Assembly (NCBI GenBank): GCA_029204045.2
Contig: CM055060.1
Location: 56,694,544-56,758,543, forward strand
DNA length: 64,000 nt
Direction of reading: 5' to 3'
Origin: Tillandsia leiboldiana
Lineage: Eukaryota; Streptophyta; Magnoliopsida; Poales; Bromeliaceae
Part shown: piece by piece, positions 1 to 10,404 of the stretch
Layout of the letters: each line of letters opens with the position of its first letter
Position numbering within the stretch: the stretch's first letter is position 1
Program-made: the position numbers and the translations under genes
The notes under the pieces: generated by a model
Told to the model about the DNA's origin: nothing
Database searches by the model: none
The model's input: only the letters and a program-made list of their open reading frames with translations

Positions 1-1
1 T

Positions 2-553
2 TACCACTCTCTCTCATTAACCGAGCCCATCGCTTTCCTCTTCTACAACACCATCTTCATCTGGGTCACCATTCTCAGTAAGATCTCCGCGCGGTTCCTC
101 TCCCTCCTCCCACGTCCCCACGAGAAGGAGCTCCACGCATGCGCTACGTCGACGAGATCGCGTCATGCGGAGAAGAACCTGCCGAGTAACCGTGGAGACG
201 ATCTCGAGTTGTTGGGAGAAGATGTGGAGGTCATCCTCGATAAGATGGGAATATGTCGCGAGCTCAACGGAGAGCGGTTCCAGGAGAAACTGCGCTTTGA
301 CGAGCTCTCGACTATGTTCGAAGAGAAGGAGCCGAGCTTGGAGGAGGTGAAACAAGCTTTCGCCGTGTTCGATGAGAACAGTGATGGGTTCATAGATGCT
401 GTGGAGCTCATGAGGGTTCTCTCTAATCTCGGGTTTAAGGATGGGGTAAAATTCGATGAGTGTGAGAGGATGATTGCTTCTTATGATGAGAACAAGGATG
501 GTAGGATCGATTTTAATGAGTTTGTTAAGTTTATGGAAAGCAGTGTTTGTTGA
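2..553 (+). CDS. Calmodulin-like Ca2+-binding protein, 3' part (5' end outside window)
   Basis: The reading frame is open from base 2 to a TGA at 551-553, so 183 residues are visible and the start lies upstream of the window. The N-terminal part has a hydrophobic stretch (FLFYNTIFIWVTIL) followed by a basic, low-complexity linker. Two canonical EF-hands follow, with 12-residue loops at 371-406 (DENSDGFIDAVE) and 485-520 (DENKDGRIDFNE). Both have Asp at loop position 1 and Glu at position 12, so both should bind Ca2+. The hydrophobic N-terminus plus a C-terminal EF-hand pair resembles the plant CML45/CML46 group; that subgroup is an inference. Proteins of this kind act as Ca2+ sensors that bind target proteins. 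A (TTA)n tract lies just after the stop in the 3' UTR. Confidence 0.85.
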   Translation, partial: YHSLSLTEPIAFLFYNTIFIWVTILSKISARFLSLLPRPHEKELHACATSTRSRHAEKNLPSNRGDDLELLGEDVEVILDKMGICRELNGERFQEKLRFDELSTMFEEKEPSLEEVKQAFAVFDENSDGFIDAVELMRVLSNLGFKDGVKFDECERMIASYDENKDGRIDFNEFVKFMESSVC

Positions 554-2020
554 TTTTTTTTATTATTATTATTATTCTTATTTCTCTATGTACATTTTTT
601 TGCCTTTTCTCGTTAAAAAGAGAAAGGATGAGAAAATAAGAAGAAATTGAAAGAATTAGAGTAACAGTTGTTGTAAGGAAATTTGATTGGTTAACGCGTT
701 TGTTGCATTTTTTATTGACCAAGATATCTTATGAGATATATAGATTATTAGATAATAGTATGTTATAATTTGACGCGATGATAAGTAAAATCCTAAGAAA
801 AAGGATGATTAATTAGTCTCCATTTGATTAAATGGAAATTAGCTCTAAACTTCCTACGAATTTGGCCAAATAGTAAGCTCCTAATGAGAATTTTCAACGT
901 TGAAAATCACTACACGGCAATTAATCTATTTTGACCAATTATCCCTTGCTAATTTGTCCAAATACCATCGGCGCATAACTCAACAGCATTTCTCCGAACC
1001 TTCGGCAAGGGTTGTAGATTACTATCTGAACTTTGAACTTTCATCAGTAATTAAGAGCTTTAAAATCGAGGTATTGTTTTTTTCCTCATGTGATAGTCAC
1101 TATTTTTGAAAAAAAAATCTGATTATTCTAATGGATTCTTTAGGCAAATCTATGCAGTTGCATAGTGTATCTAGGAATCCATCAAAATATTATATTATGG
1201 ATATTAATTAATATGTAGACAACTAATAAAAATTAAACTTTTAAGTATTCATAAGTTTGCATTTGATTCCGATACAAAAAAAAAAAAAAAAAAAAGGAGA
1301 ATAAACTCTTATTGCATGTATCTTTTATATTCAAACATTATTTTAAAATAGTGAAAACAAAATTTTTTTATTTTTAGAGAATAATTAATTCGGTATAAAC
1401 TGTTTCGCCTATTTTAGTAAAATAAATTCGTTCTCACTGAAAAATAAATTTAATTAATTAAAATAAATATAATTAAATAATTAAGTAAATAATTGATTAA
1501 TTTATTAAATTATTAATTAATAATAGTTATTATTAATTATTTTATTAATTAATATGTAGAATTATTTAACAGTAATTAATTAAGTAAGTTAAATTATTAT
1601 ATAATTAATATTTTTATGTCACTTAATTAAATAAAATATTATTATTTTAAAATTATATTATTATTATATTATTATTATTATTATTATGGATGTAATAATA
1701 TTTCCTGTGGACCTGTGGTGCTTTACTCGCGTGCTAGCGCCTTTTTTTCCCAAAAAAAAGAAATATTTAAGTCGTTTTGTCGAGCCAATTGCGGATCCGA
1801 ACAGCCGCACCCGACACCATTAACTCCGAATCGCCGCACGACACGTACCCTCGCGGGCATCAAGTCGCACCCGATTGAAGCAACCAAAAGCGCGCCGGAT
1901 CCAACGGAGGAGGAAGAGTCCGAGAGAGTGATTGTGATTTGTGGGAGATGACATTAACATCGTCTCCTCCCCTCCCTCTCCTGTCTCCCTTCTCCCTTCT
2001 CCCTTCTCCAATCCATTTCT
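554..2020. other. AT-rich spacer, no gene seen
   Basis: This holds a (TTA)n tract, a poly-A run near 1276-1294, and an extremely AT-rich block at about 1430-1690 built of ATTAATTA/TTATTA motifs. The short ORFs here look random. From about 1715 the GC content rises toward the next gene and probably contains its promoter. Confidence 0.6.
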
Positions 2021-2046
2021 AGGGTTAGGGTTTTGCGCGGCGGCGG

Positions 2047-2075
<29 letters not shown>
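2021..2075 (+). promoter_or_regulatory. Telo-box-like motif and (GGCGAC)n in 5' leader of the O-fucosyltransferase gene
   Basis: TAGGGTTAGGGTTTTG at about 2021-2036 matches the plant telo-box (AAACCCTAA on the other strand), known from promoters and 5' leaders of housekeeping genes. It is followed by a (GGCGAC)n/(GGC)n tract to about 2075. The start codon lies 48 bp downstream of the tract. The regulatory role is inferred from position. Confidence 0.45.
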
Positions 2076-2077
<2 letters not shown>

Positions 2078-2123
2078 TCCCTCATCCGAGTGAAGCCAAT
2101 TCCAGCGGTGGCGGAGCAAGGAG

Positions 2124-4593
2124 ATGATGAGGTCGTGGCGCCATTACCACTCCAACAGGGAGGGGCCGCTCGTCGCCCTTATTGTCCTCCTCCTTCCGAT
2201 CTTCTTCCCCGGTCTCCTCTCCCCTCTCGGCCGCGCCTCGCCCTCCATCTTCTCGGTGAGCTCCGATCCCTCTTACCTTATGCTCTTTTGTGTTTTGAAA
2301 AAAAATTAATTAAATTTGGGGAGGATTTGGTTGATTACAGTAGAAACTCTTTGGATTGTGAGCTATTACTCTACTAGTACGTGTAGTTTGCCATCTTTAG
2401 TTCGATTTTTACAGCAATGTTGGCTATGTGAGTTGAGAAGAGTGCTAATTTCGAGCTTGGAGCAGTTTTTGCAGGATTTTGTGTTAACATATGTACTTGA
2501 GGAAAAATCGTTAGTTACTAGGGACAATTCTAGGGTAAAATTTAGGAATGTACTTTTTTTTTCTAAGTTGTTTTGGTTGCGAGTGAAGCTAGTCGTCTAA
2601 GCTAGTTTATAGAAAGAGCTGGTAATTGTAGAATGTATATTAGACTTTGTTCCAATTCTTCTGCGCAGGAGTGGAATGCTCCTAAACCACGGCATCTGGC
2701 TCTTTTGGAGGGAGCTTTACGTCGGAAAATAGTGAGTGTTACCAATAAACACTAGTTCCATTTTTCAGTTATAATGTCTTATTATGGATTGTTAATTTAA
2801 TACAATGCTCTTCTTTCGAAGTCGGATGAACAGAATAGTGAGCTCTGGTCACCCTTAGGTCCTCAAGGATGGAAATCATGCATTGGGTCAGCAAAACCTG
2901 GTAAGTGCATTTAACTGCAATGTTTTGTTTTCACTCTTTTCGTGAGGAATCAACTGAAAATAACAGTTTTTTGGTACCATCTTGCTTCTTGTGAATATGA
3001 ACTTATTTTTCGCAAGCAGTTCTTGTGACATTTTATCCTTTCTTCTACTGAGTAGTGCTCCCTGCAAAGTCAAGTGGATATATCCAAGTGTTTCTTGACG
3101 GTGGATTGAATCAACAAAGAATGGGGGTAAGCCGTTACCTTATCATAATGATTGAAGGGATAGCTCCCATAATTCTTTGTTGCAGCCTTTTTTGTTAGGC
3201 TTATAATAGAGAGTAATTATCTTATAACGGCCGTTTTCTTAATAGATATGTGATGCAGTTATAGTTGCTAAAATTCTTAATGCAATTCTTGTGATCCCGC
3301 ACCTTGAAGTAAACCCTGTTTGGCAAGACTCAAGGTACATCTAAAACAGGATCTCAGTTGTTTGTTGCTTCTCTATTTTCTATAAGATAATTTTTGATAT
3401 AGTTGCCATTGCTTCTACAGCTCATTTGAGGAAATCTATGATGTGGATCACTTTATTAGTTTTTTAAAAGATGAAGTTTCAATAGTTAGAGAGCTGCCGA
3501 AAGAATTCTCCTGGAGCACGAGAGAGTACTATGCTCTAGGTATTCGAGCTACAAGAGTTAAGACTGCACCTGTTCATGCATCAGCAAATTGGTATTTGGA
3601 AAATGTTCTTCCCGTTTTGCAGAGGTTTGTAAACAAATGACCCTTTTAGCTCTAGATGATAATGTATGTTGATTGCCTGCCTCGATATACAATGAAGGGT
3701 AACTTTTCTATTGCGATTAAATTTGTTACATTTTTTCTCCCATGCATATTGCACATCTTAAATATTATTTTCTTTCTCCTACTTGCTGATCTCATTACTT
3801 GTAATTAATTAATACAATTTCTTGAGAAATATATTTTAGTTTTTCACATTGACACAATTTTACCTGCTAAGTAAGTGTCATTTATTTGGTTGTTTCCTTC
3901 TCGTCTTTTAGTTATGGAATAGCTGCCATTTCCCCATTTTCACACCGCTTAGCATTTGACGATTTGCCCAAGGAAATTCAACAGCTACGTTGTAAAGTTA
4001 ACTTCCAAGCTTTGATTTTCGTTCCACATATTAATGCATTGGGTGAGTCCCTTGTGAAACGCTTGAGGAATCCAGTCAACCCACACTCCAATGAACTTTT
4101 GCAAGAGGTAGTGGAGGAAAATGCTAATGAGGTGTCAGGGAAGTTTGCTGTTTTACACCTTCGATTTGACAAGGTACCTACAAAACCTATAATATAATAC
4201 CAATCAAAGAGAGAGATAACAATTCAAGATTTGTATAATATTCCTATCTTTTACTTGAAGCAGGTTTTTTTTAATGCTGATGAAGTCCAATATTTTCAGG
4301 ATATGGCTGCACATTCTGCCTGTGATTTTGGTGGTGGCAAAGCTGAAAGGCTTGCTTTGGCCAAGTACAGGCAAGTGATTTGGCAAGGAAGGGTCTTAAA
4401 CTCTCAGTTCACCGATGAGGAGCTCCGGAACCAGGGTCGATGCCCACTGACTCCAGAAGAAATAGGATTATTGCTAGCTGCCTTAGGCTTTGACAGTAAA
4501 ACTCGCCTCTATCTTGCCTCACACAAGGTCTGTACTATCTTTCTCTAAGTGGAGGAAACCATTGCCATTGAAAGGTCCTTTAAATGCTAATAC

Positions 4594-4624
<31 letters not shown>

Positions 4625-5150
4625 TGTATGTATGTAGGTATATGGAGGGGAGTCTCGGATCTCTGCCCTGCGAAAGATTTTCCCACTGATGGAGGATAAG
4701 AAGAGCCTTGCATCTGAAGAGGAACTCACGAAGGTAGAAGGGAAGGCCTCTCTTCTAGCTGCGGTTGATTATTACGTGAGTGTATATAGTGATATCTTCA
4801 TCTCTGCGTCTCCAGGAAATATGCACAATGCAGTGGTAATCATTTTGTGGTACATTTTAGTAGTTAATTATAGTTTTTTTTTTTTTTTTATTTAAGGAGT
4901 TGAACTAAAGTTTCTGACAAAGAACTTTTGATTCTTTTAGCTGGGCCACCGGACCTATGAAAACTTGAAGACCATACGGCCCAATATGGCATTGCTAGGT
5001 CAGCTCTTTTTTAACAAGAGCATGGGATGGTCTGAGTTCGAGCAGGCTGTTCAGGCGGGGCATAAAGGTAGACACGGGCAAATTCGGTTGAGGAAGCCAA
5101 AGCAATCCATCTATACATACCCTGCTCCTGATTGTATGTGTCGAGGGTGA
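2124..5150 (+). CDS. O-fucosyltransferase family protein (GT65-like), 10 exons, 511 aa
   Basis: Exons: 2124-2255, 2669-2731, 2822-2900, 3056-3126, 3246-3334, 3421-3624, 3912-4173, 4300-4527, 4638-4835 and 4941-5150. All have GT-AG borders and consistent phase, totalling 1536 nt. The protein begins with two Met codons, a short basic stretch and a hydrophobic segment (residues about 15-35), typical of a type II Golgi signal anchor. The catalytic domain shows the plant O-FucT signatures: FLDGGLNQQRMGICDAV, the ILVIPHL strand, FAVLHLRFDKDM followed by AAHSACDFGGG, the CPLTPEE loop, and the SDIFISASPGNMHNAVLGHR block near the C-terminus. Members transfer or are predicted to transfer fucose onto cell-wall glycans or glycoproteins. 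The acceptor is not deducible here. It converges on Lhca4, leaving about 1 kb between the two stops. Confidence 0.92.
4596..4637 (+). repeat. (TATG)n microsatellite ending at a 3' splice site
   Basis: About ten copies of TATG/ATGT fill the end of intron 8 of the O-fucosyltransferase gene and run directly into its acceptor (…TATGTAG|GTATATGG, AG at 4636-4637). There is no conventional pyrimidine tract. Confidence 0.9.
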
Positions 5151-6189
5151 ACTAGTTGAAGGTTCGTATCCTCTTCTGGTTCTTTTTCTGTAAAAGGAGT
5201 GAATTAATTGAAAAGCTTCAGTTCCACATTAGATAGTTGCATCTGAAACATTGAAGGTTAGTTTGCTGAGATACCTTAATTTTTCAGGTGCCGTCATCGT
5301 TATCTTATGAGTTAGCCTCTCATGAAAACAAATGTCTTTCCTAGATGTTATTTCTTGTTGTCATGTAGATCTAAGTGTGTAAACAGTTCCGTAAAATGGC
5401 ATATTGAATTTGGAGGTGCTAATCCTTGAGCTCAAAGGACTATTCATTTATTGTATATCGACTTCCTCTGTAAATAGCTTGACACAAAGGAAAAATATCT
5501 GATTCTAATCAAGATCTGAGTTCACTGAATTTTTTATCTGCTTTTGTTTCCTGGCATTCAGATATTATGATTTTTGAAGTTAATATACTACTTTCCCCTT
5601 CAATGCCGTTTCCATGGTAATGTATATAGAATTCCTCCAGGATGGATTCAGTGTAGTTATTTGCCCCAAACTTGGTAATCTAGAAATTTGTCAGCGTAGG
5701 GGTTGAGCAAGTTTCTCTTTCCAATTTGAACCTTATTAGGGGCCCCTGTGCCTTGTTATACAGGTTTTGCTGAAGTGTTGTTTAAATAGGATTGTTGAAA
5801 GAAGCAAGTAATAACTCTTTTTAAGTAAATTATTCTTACATTTTTTCTTGCCCTTGAAGCCTTCAAACTGGAGCTCTATGTCTGACACTTTTGCTTATTT
5901 TATCTTTATTGCTACAGTAAAAGATTTTCTTTTTAGAGTTTCAGTTTAAGAAGAATGAAAAGGATGAATTTTCTCTTGAAACTAGTGAAAATCTACTAGT
6001 AGCGAGAAAAGCATAGATAACATTACAATGATGCTCAATATCCTTCTGTACATGACATTAAATTCCATCTTTTTTGGTCTTCCAATTAATCTTCTCCTTT
6101 TGCTGTCGCACTATGGCATCCACCTCACACAACAAAAAGCGGCTCCCACGTACCCAAACCCCTTCTTGTTACAAAAGAGCATAAGAATC
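5151..6189. other. Spacer between two convergent genes
   Basis: This region lies between the stop codons of the O-fucosyltransferase gene (+) and Lhca4 (-) and should hold both 3' UTRs. It is AT-rich, with no credible coding sequence, repeat or RNA gene seen. Confidence 0.6.
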
Positions 6190-7108
6190 TTAACTCTGGA
6201 AGGTCTGGATGATAGTGTTGTGCCATGGGTCGGAGATGTGCTGCAGCAGGTTCTCAAAAGGTCCCTTCCCTGTAACATTGTGCTGAATCACAAAGCCCAA
6301 GAACGCCAACATAGCCAATCTCCCTGCGCATTATAATAAACACACATGTTAGAGGAACAAATGTTAGATTAGTACTAGTTGAATTGAATGAAGGACATAA
6401 GTAATCTGGCACTTGCCGTTGGCGAGCTCCTTCTCCTTGGCCTCGACGGTGGGGGCGAAGTTGAGAGGGTTGAAGATGATGCCGCCGGGGTATCCGACCT
6501 CGTTGGGCGGGAGGCTGTAGTTCTTGAAGATGGGGTCCTGGTTGACGCTGCCGGGGTTCTTGATGTCCTGCCACCGCCGGATCTCGACGTAGTGGAAGAG
6601 GATGAATTCGATGACGAAGAGGGTGGAGGATGAGGCAAAGTACTCGGCCTTTCCGGCGTCGTACCACTGCGGCACGTTGATGAGCCCGATCTTGGTCAAC
6701 ACCTCAGGGATCAGCATCCCAGCGACGCCGAGCATCGCCCACCGGCTGTTCACCAGCTCCGCCTGCACGAACCACCTCAGGTTCTCCGGGTCCTCCGCGA
6801 GGCCTAGCGGGTCGAAGCCGTTGTCTCCAGGGAGGCTGCTCAAATTCGACTGTTAGTCACGTTATTCTCATAAAGATTAATTTGTTTCTGCATTTCTATG
6901 TTCACCTGCCATTGAGATAAGCCGGCGAGGCGAGACCGGGGAGCCACTCTCCCTTGGCCTCCACCTTGAGGCCCCTCCTGCTAGTAGAGGCCGTTCCATT
7001 CCTCGCAGCTAGCCCTCCCACGAGCTTGCCCCGAGAGCCGAGGAATCTGGTCTTCGATGCGCACGGCCGGAGCACCGCGACCGACGCCTGAGTTGTGACC
7101 GTTGCCAT
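6190..7108 (-). CDS. LHCA4: Chlorophyll a-b binding protein of LHCI, type Lhca4 (CAB-P4), 251 aa
   Basis: On the minus strand the exons are 7108-6906, 6835-6417 and 6323-6190, totalling 756 nt. An N-terminal chloroplast transit peptide (about 50 residues) precedes a mature start near KGEWLPGLASPAYLNG. The three-helix LHC fold is clear: helix B with ENLRWFVQAELVNSRWAML, the FILFHYVEIRRWQDIKNPGS segment, and helix A with KELANGRLAMLAFLGF. The Asn in ELVNSRW stands where most LHC proteins use His to ligate a chlorophyll. This Asn is the known hallmark of the red-shifted Lhca3/Lhca4 antennae. The C-terminus (HNVTGKGPFENLLQHISDPW) is Lhca4-specific. The protein is a PSI peripheral antenna subunit in the thylakoid. 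Intron 1 is GT-AG; intron 2 is best read as GC-AG, because that keeps the invariant Arg in NGRLAM. A start at 7108 gives the usual length. Confidence 0.95.
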
Positions 7109-7322
7109 CGTTCCGATCGGTGGTCGGCGGTTGCGCCTCAAAGATGGGCAGCGAGAGAGGAGCAGGTGGTGGTGTGAAGCTGCGGTTGCCTCTAACACTG
7201 CTTAATTTGTACTGGACTGGAGAGGGATAGTTGTGGCGGACATTCACGGATGGCGATGGACTGCTGAGATTGCACGGGTCAATAGTGGTGGACGGGTGGG
7301 ATTTGATGGAATGTTAGTGGCG

Positions 7323-7436
7323 CCAATGGGAACGCTTGGTCCTTATCCAGCCTTATCGCATGGCCGAATCCAAGAATCAAACGAAGCAACGGTATTGGAT
7401 GGTATGAAGCTTTGTGGGCCCACTATGTTTGCCACG
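7323..7436 (-). promoter_or_regulatory. Light-response-type motifs upstream of Lhca4
   Basis: Upstream of the Lhca4 start on its strand lie a CCAAT-type motif (7323-7329), two GGATAAGG/GATAAGG I-box motifs exactly 10 bp apart (7341-7347 and 7351-7357), and a TACGTGGC G-box-like core at about 7428-7436. I-box plus G-box pairs are characteristic of light-regulated photosynthesis genes. The motifs are visible; their function is inferred from position. Confidence 0.5.
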
Positions 7437-7439
7437 TAG

Positions 7440-7962
7440 GGTGGATTAATCTCTCGACTAATCACGAGTCTCTGGTCCTGGTTCTCTCTGCGCATTGGAT
7501 TTGGGTAAGAAAAATCTCGTAGTGGGCCCAGCTTTACTCTATTGTTTCTACGACTGTGATCTTCTTGATGTAATGTAGATTAGTTGATCAAGCCAGCAAC
7601 GGCTGTGATCGAACCGTTTCCATCTTGCAACACAGCCCAATTCTAGTCCCACACTAGTAGAAATTGGGTCAGATCAGAATTATTTTTAAGCCCACCCACC
7701 AGTGGGCCCAAATATCTGGGCCTTCAAGACATTGGTCCTATTCGGCCCGAAACTTTCAAAATTATCGCCCAAAAAATCATTGCATACCATAGAAAAACAG
7801 AAAAAGGTAGAAAAGTGGACAAGAAAATTAGGAATTTAAGGAAAAGACTAAAATTTCTGAAAAAAAAAAAAAAAAAAAAAAAAATCTAGAGATTCTGGGT
7901 GTAGATGATGAGTAAACAATTTCTTGGGGGAAACGTAGAAACCGCCGCTGGTTGAAAAGGAA
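7440..7962. other. Spacer, no gene seen
   Basis: No coding sequence is recognisable. It contains several GGGCCCA/GGCCC motifs (about 7680-7750) and a poly-A run at 7861-7884. A 9-bp sequence GAAAAGGAA at 7954-7962 is the left target duplication of the next element. Confidence 0.5.
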
Positions 7963-8134
7963 GAGTAGTGCTAGGTGTACACCCCCAAATGGGGTGTACA
8001 TCCTACACCCACCCATCCTAGGGTGGATATTCATCCACTCGTCACTCGATGTGACGAGTGAAATTCACCCACCCCTAGGATTGAGTGGGTGTAAGATGTA
8101 CATCTTATTTGGGGGTGTACATCTAGCATTTTCC
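7963..8134. mobile_element. MITE family A copy 1 (foldback, 9-bp TSD)
   Basis: A 172-bp inverted repeat beginning GAGTAGTGCTAGGTGTACAC and ending CTAGCATTTTCC. Its arms (GTGTACACCCCC / GGGGGTGTACAT) surround a core with GTCACTCGATGTGACGAGTG. It is flanked by a perfect 9-bp duplication, GAAAAGGAA (7954-7962 and 8135-8143). It carries no coding capacity. A 9-bp TSD fits the Mutator superfamily. Confidence 0.9.
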
Positions 8135-8740
8135 GAAAAGGAATCCAATCAGACACCTCGTATAGATCTTCTCACGCAGATCACGTACGATCTGCTGCAA
8201 GGAAAATCGTGCAACGTGACTGAAGCTGCTGCGAGATTTCGTGAGGGATTCGACCGTCCTTTGAGAGCTAGATGTGTCCAGAGTAAGAAGAGACCAGGAA
8301 AGATGTAGCCGGAGCCCCCTCTCCCTACAAATTTTAAAGGCCACATTTCTGTGGTCGTTGGATCACGATCAGTAGTACTTTGTGATACGCGTGCGAAAAT
8401 ATACAACAACGCAGATCTTTTCCTCGTAAAATAATAATCCAAAAACCTACCATGATATATAGCTTGCACAAAAATGTTAAGTATAGTTTTAATTTTTGCT
8501 TTAAATCTTGGAACTTTACAGCTACACTCTCATGATATGCCTGCTACATTCAATCGGAGTGCCCAGAAGGTATTTCACATGACCGAGACCTTTTTACATT
8601 CCCTAGATGTGGGACTCACGGAGAACCCGCAGACAAAACGTTCTGATCATTTGAAACACTTGTTTAGTTTTTTTTATTTTTTTGTGCGCAAAAATGTTCG
8701 GTGAAAAATATTTTTGTTACAGCGGGTCTTCCGACCCATT

Positions 8741-8798
<58 letters not shown>

Positions 8799-8958
8799 GC
8801 TTATATATTTTCAAAAATATAAATTTATTTATATTTATAAATTTTTTATTATTGAAATTTTTATAATTATACTTTCTTTTAAAAAAAAAAATATTTTTAT
8901 AATAACACAAATATCAATATAAATTTTATAGTAAACAATTCAAAAGTATATATATATA
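8135..8958. other. Spacer, no gene seen; (TA)n at 8745-8790
   Basis: Short ORFs in both directions overlap and show no family resemblance. A (TA)n array (8745-8790) is followed by very AT-rich sequence up to the next MITE. Confidence 0.55.
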
Positions 8959-9195
8959 GAGTTGGGCTGGAATGCTATTGATAGCACCAACCCAATTTTA
9001 CCACCCACTTTGTAGCCATTGGATCGCATTGAGATTTGTGAAGGCTCTTTAATGAAAAAAAAAATAAAAAGAAAAAGCAAAAAGTAAAAAGCTATTCTTT
9101 TTAATTAAAGAGTTTGCACGAATCTCAATGCGATCCAATGGCTAAAAAGTGGGTGACAAAGTTGGGTTGGTGCTATCAATAGCATTCCAGCCCAA

Positions 9196-9198
<3 letters not shown>
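8959..9198. mobile_element. MITE family B copy 1, inside (TA)n
   Basis: A 240-bp near-perfect inverted repeat. The left arm begins GAGTTGGGCTGGAATGCTAT and the right arm ends with its complement (…CCAGCCCAACTC). The arms include GATCGCATTGAG / CTCAATGCGATC, and an A-rich loop lies near 9050-9100. Both flanks are TATATA, so the duplication is TA or a multiple of it. It has no coding capacity. Confidence 0.9.

Positions 9199-9265
<67 letters not shown>
9199..9265. repeat. (TA)n microsatellite
   Basis: An uninterrupted TA dinucleotide array continuous with the right end of MITE B copy 1. Shorter TATATA sequence also lies at the left end of that element. Confidence 0.95.
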
Positions 9266-9268
<3 letters not shown>

Positions 9269-9738
9269 TAACGAAACATATATACATTTTAAATAATGTG
9301 TATATTTTATATTTTATTTATTTAAAAATAAAATATTTTTTATAAATTATTTTACAGTTGGTAAAATAATCTCTTATCGTATTTTCATCCATGAATAAAA
9401 TATAAAATATATATTTTAAAAAATATATAAATAAAATCTTTCAATTTTTTCATTCAAATTAACCAAAATTTGGGGTCAAAAAGTACATAGACCAAAGAAT
9501 CCTCCTGGGAAAACTGTCAAGTTTGCACATGGTCAGGCAAAAGAAGACACGCGCCTTCAATGCGTGGCAGTAAAAAGGTTCCTCGAAAGGAGGCTGTATT
9601 AAAAGTTTAACACCATAATGCAACTACCAGGCTGTTGGGACACACACTTAACTACCAACCAAGCATAATACAATAAACAGAAGTGCTTTAATTCCTGTGC
9701 GCATTTATGTCCTGTACTAACGACCAACCGAACGACAA

Positions 9739-9911
9739 GGAAAATGCTATGTGTACACCCCTTTCGGGGTGTACATCATACACCCCACCCATCTAAGGGT
9801 AGGGGGTGTGATGATGAGTTATTTGATGTGACCCGTAAAAAATATCGCCACCATTAAATTGGTGGAGGTGTATGATGTACACCCCTTTGGGGTGTACATG
9901 TAGCATTGCTC
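9739..9911. mobile_element. MITE family A copy 2 (foldback, 9-bp TSD)
   Basis: A 173-bp inverted repeat beginning GGAAAATGCTATGTGTACAC and ending TGTAGCATTGCTC, so it is flipped relative to copy 1. It is flanked by a perfect 9-bp duplication, GAACGACAA (9730-9738 and 9912-9920). The core has the GATGTGACCC/ATCATCACACC-type sequence shared with the copies at 24633, 40557 and 44200. Confidence 0.9.
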
Positions 9912-9978
9912 GAACGACAATATATACAAATCAATTTAATAATAACTATTATTATTAGTAATTTTATAAATTTTTTAT

Positions 9979-10271
9979 GAAAAATATTTTTTTTGTACAC
10001 CCAAAAGTAGAGTGTCTTCTACATTCTACCAATTCAAAAGTGGGATAAATTTTACTGAGCACATCGAAGTGACGAGTGAAGAAAATTTCATTTTTGCATG
10101 AGTAGGATGTATATCATACACCTTAAAATAAAGTGTGATAAATTCTACCAATTCAAAAGTGGGATAAATTTTACTGAGCACATCGAAGTGACGAGTGAAG
10201 AAAATTTCATTTTTGCATGAGTGGGATGTATATCATACACCTTAAAATAAAGTGTATTAGTAGCATTGCTC
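9979..10271. mobile_element. MITE family A copy 3 with internal 119-bp tandem duplication
   Basis: A diverged copy that ends TAGCATTGCTC and carries the core CACATCGAAGTGACGAGTG twice. Two units of about 119 bp (10024-10142 and 10143-10261) are almost identical, differing for example by one base in GAGTAGGATG versus GAGTGGGATG. Removing one unit leaves 174 bp, the family length. The flanks TTTTTTAT (9971-9978) and CTTTTTTAT (10272-10280) look like a slightly eroded target duplication. Confidence 0.75.
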
Positions 10272-10310
10272 CTTTTTTATAGTAAAACTTAATTTTCTCC
10301 TCCCTGTAGA

Positions 10311-10384
10311 GAGTCTTGCCAGCATCCTCAACTACGTGTATAGCGTTAGCACGCGTACAATCGAGGACTGGAACTACCTCTTCA
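10311..10384 (+). pseudogene. LINE fragment left of the CACTA insertion
   Basis: About 75 bp of open reading frame (ESLASILNYVYSVSTRTIEDWNYLF…) continue in frame, across the CACTA element, into the LINE reverse-transcriptase frame at 18763 onward. Its left boundary is not sharp; the sequence before about 10300 is MITE A copy 3 and spacer. Confidence 0.6.
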
Positions 10385-10404
10385 CACTACAAGAAAAGCG
10401 GCCC

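Noticed and set aside
2033..2377. ORF beginning MRGGGGDGDGDG
   Set aside because: It translates the (GGCGAC)n leader repeat and then runs into intron 1; a different frame with ATG at 2124 gives the real exon.
6254..6667. Other minus- and plus-strand ORFs over Lhca4 exon 2
   Set aside because: Frame shadows of a high-GC exon; only the 251-aa spliced frame matches the antenna protein.
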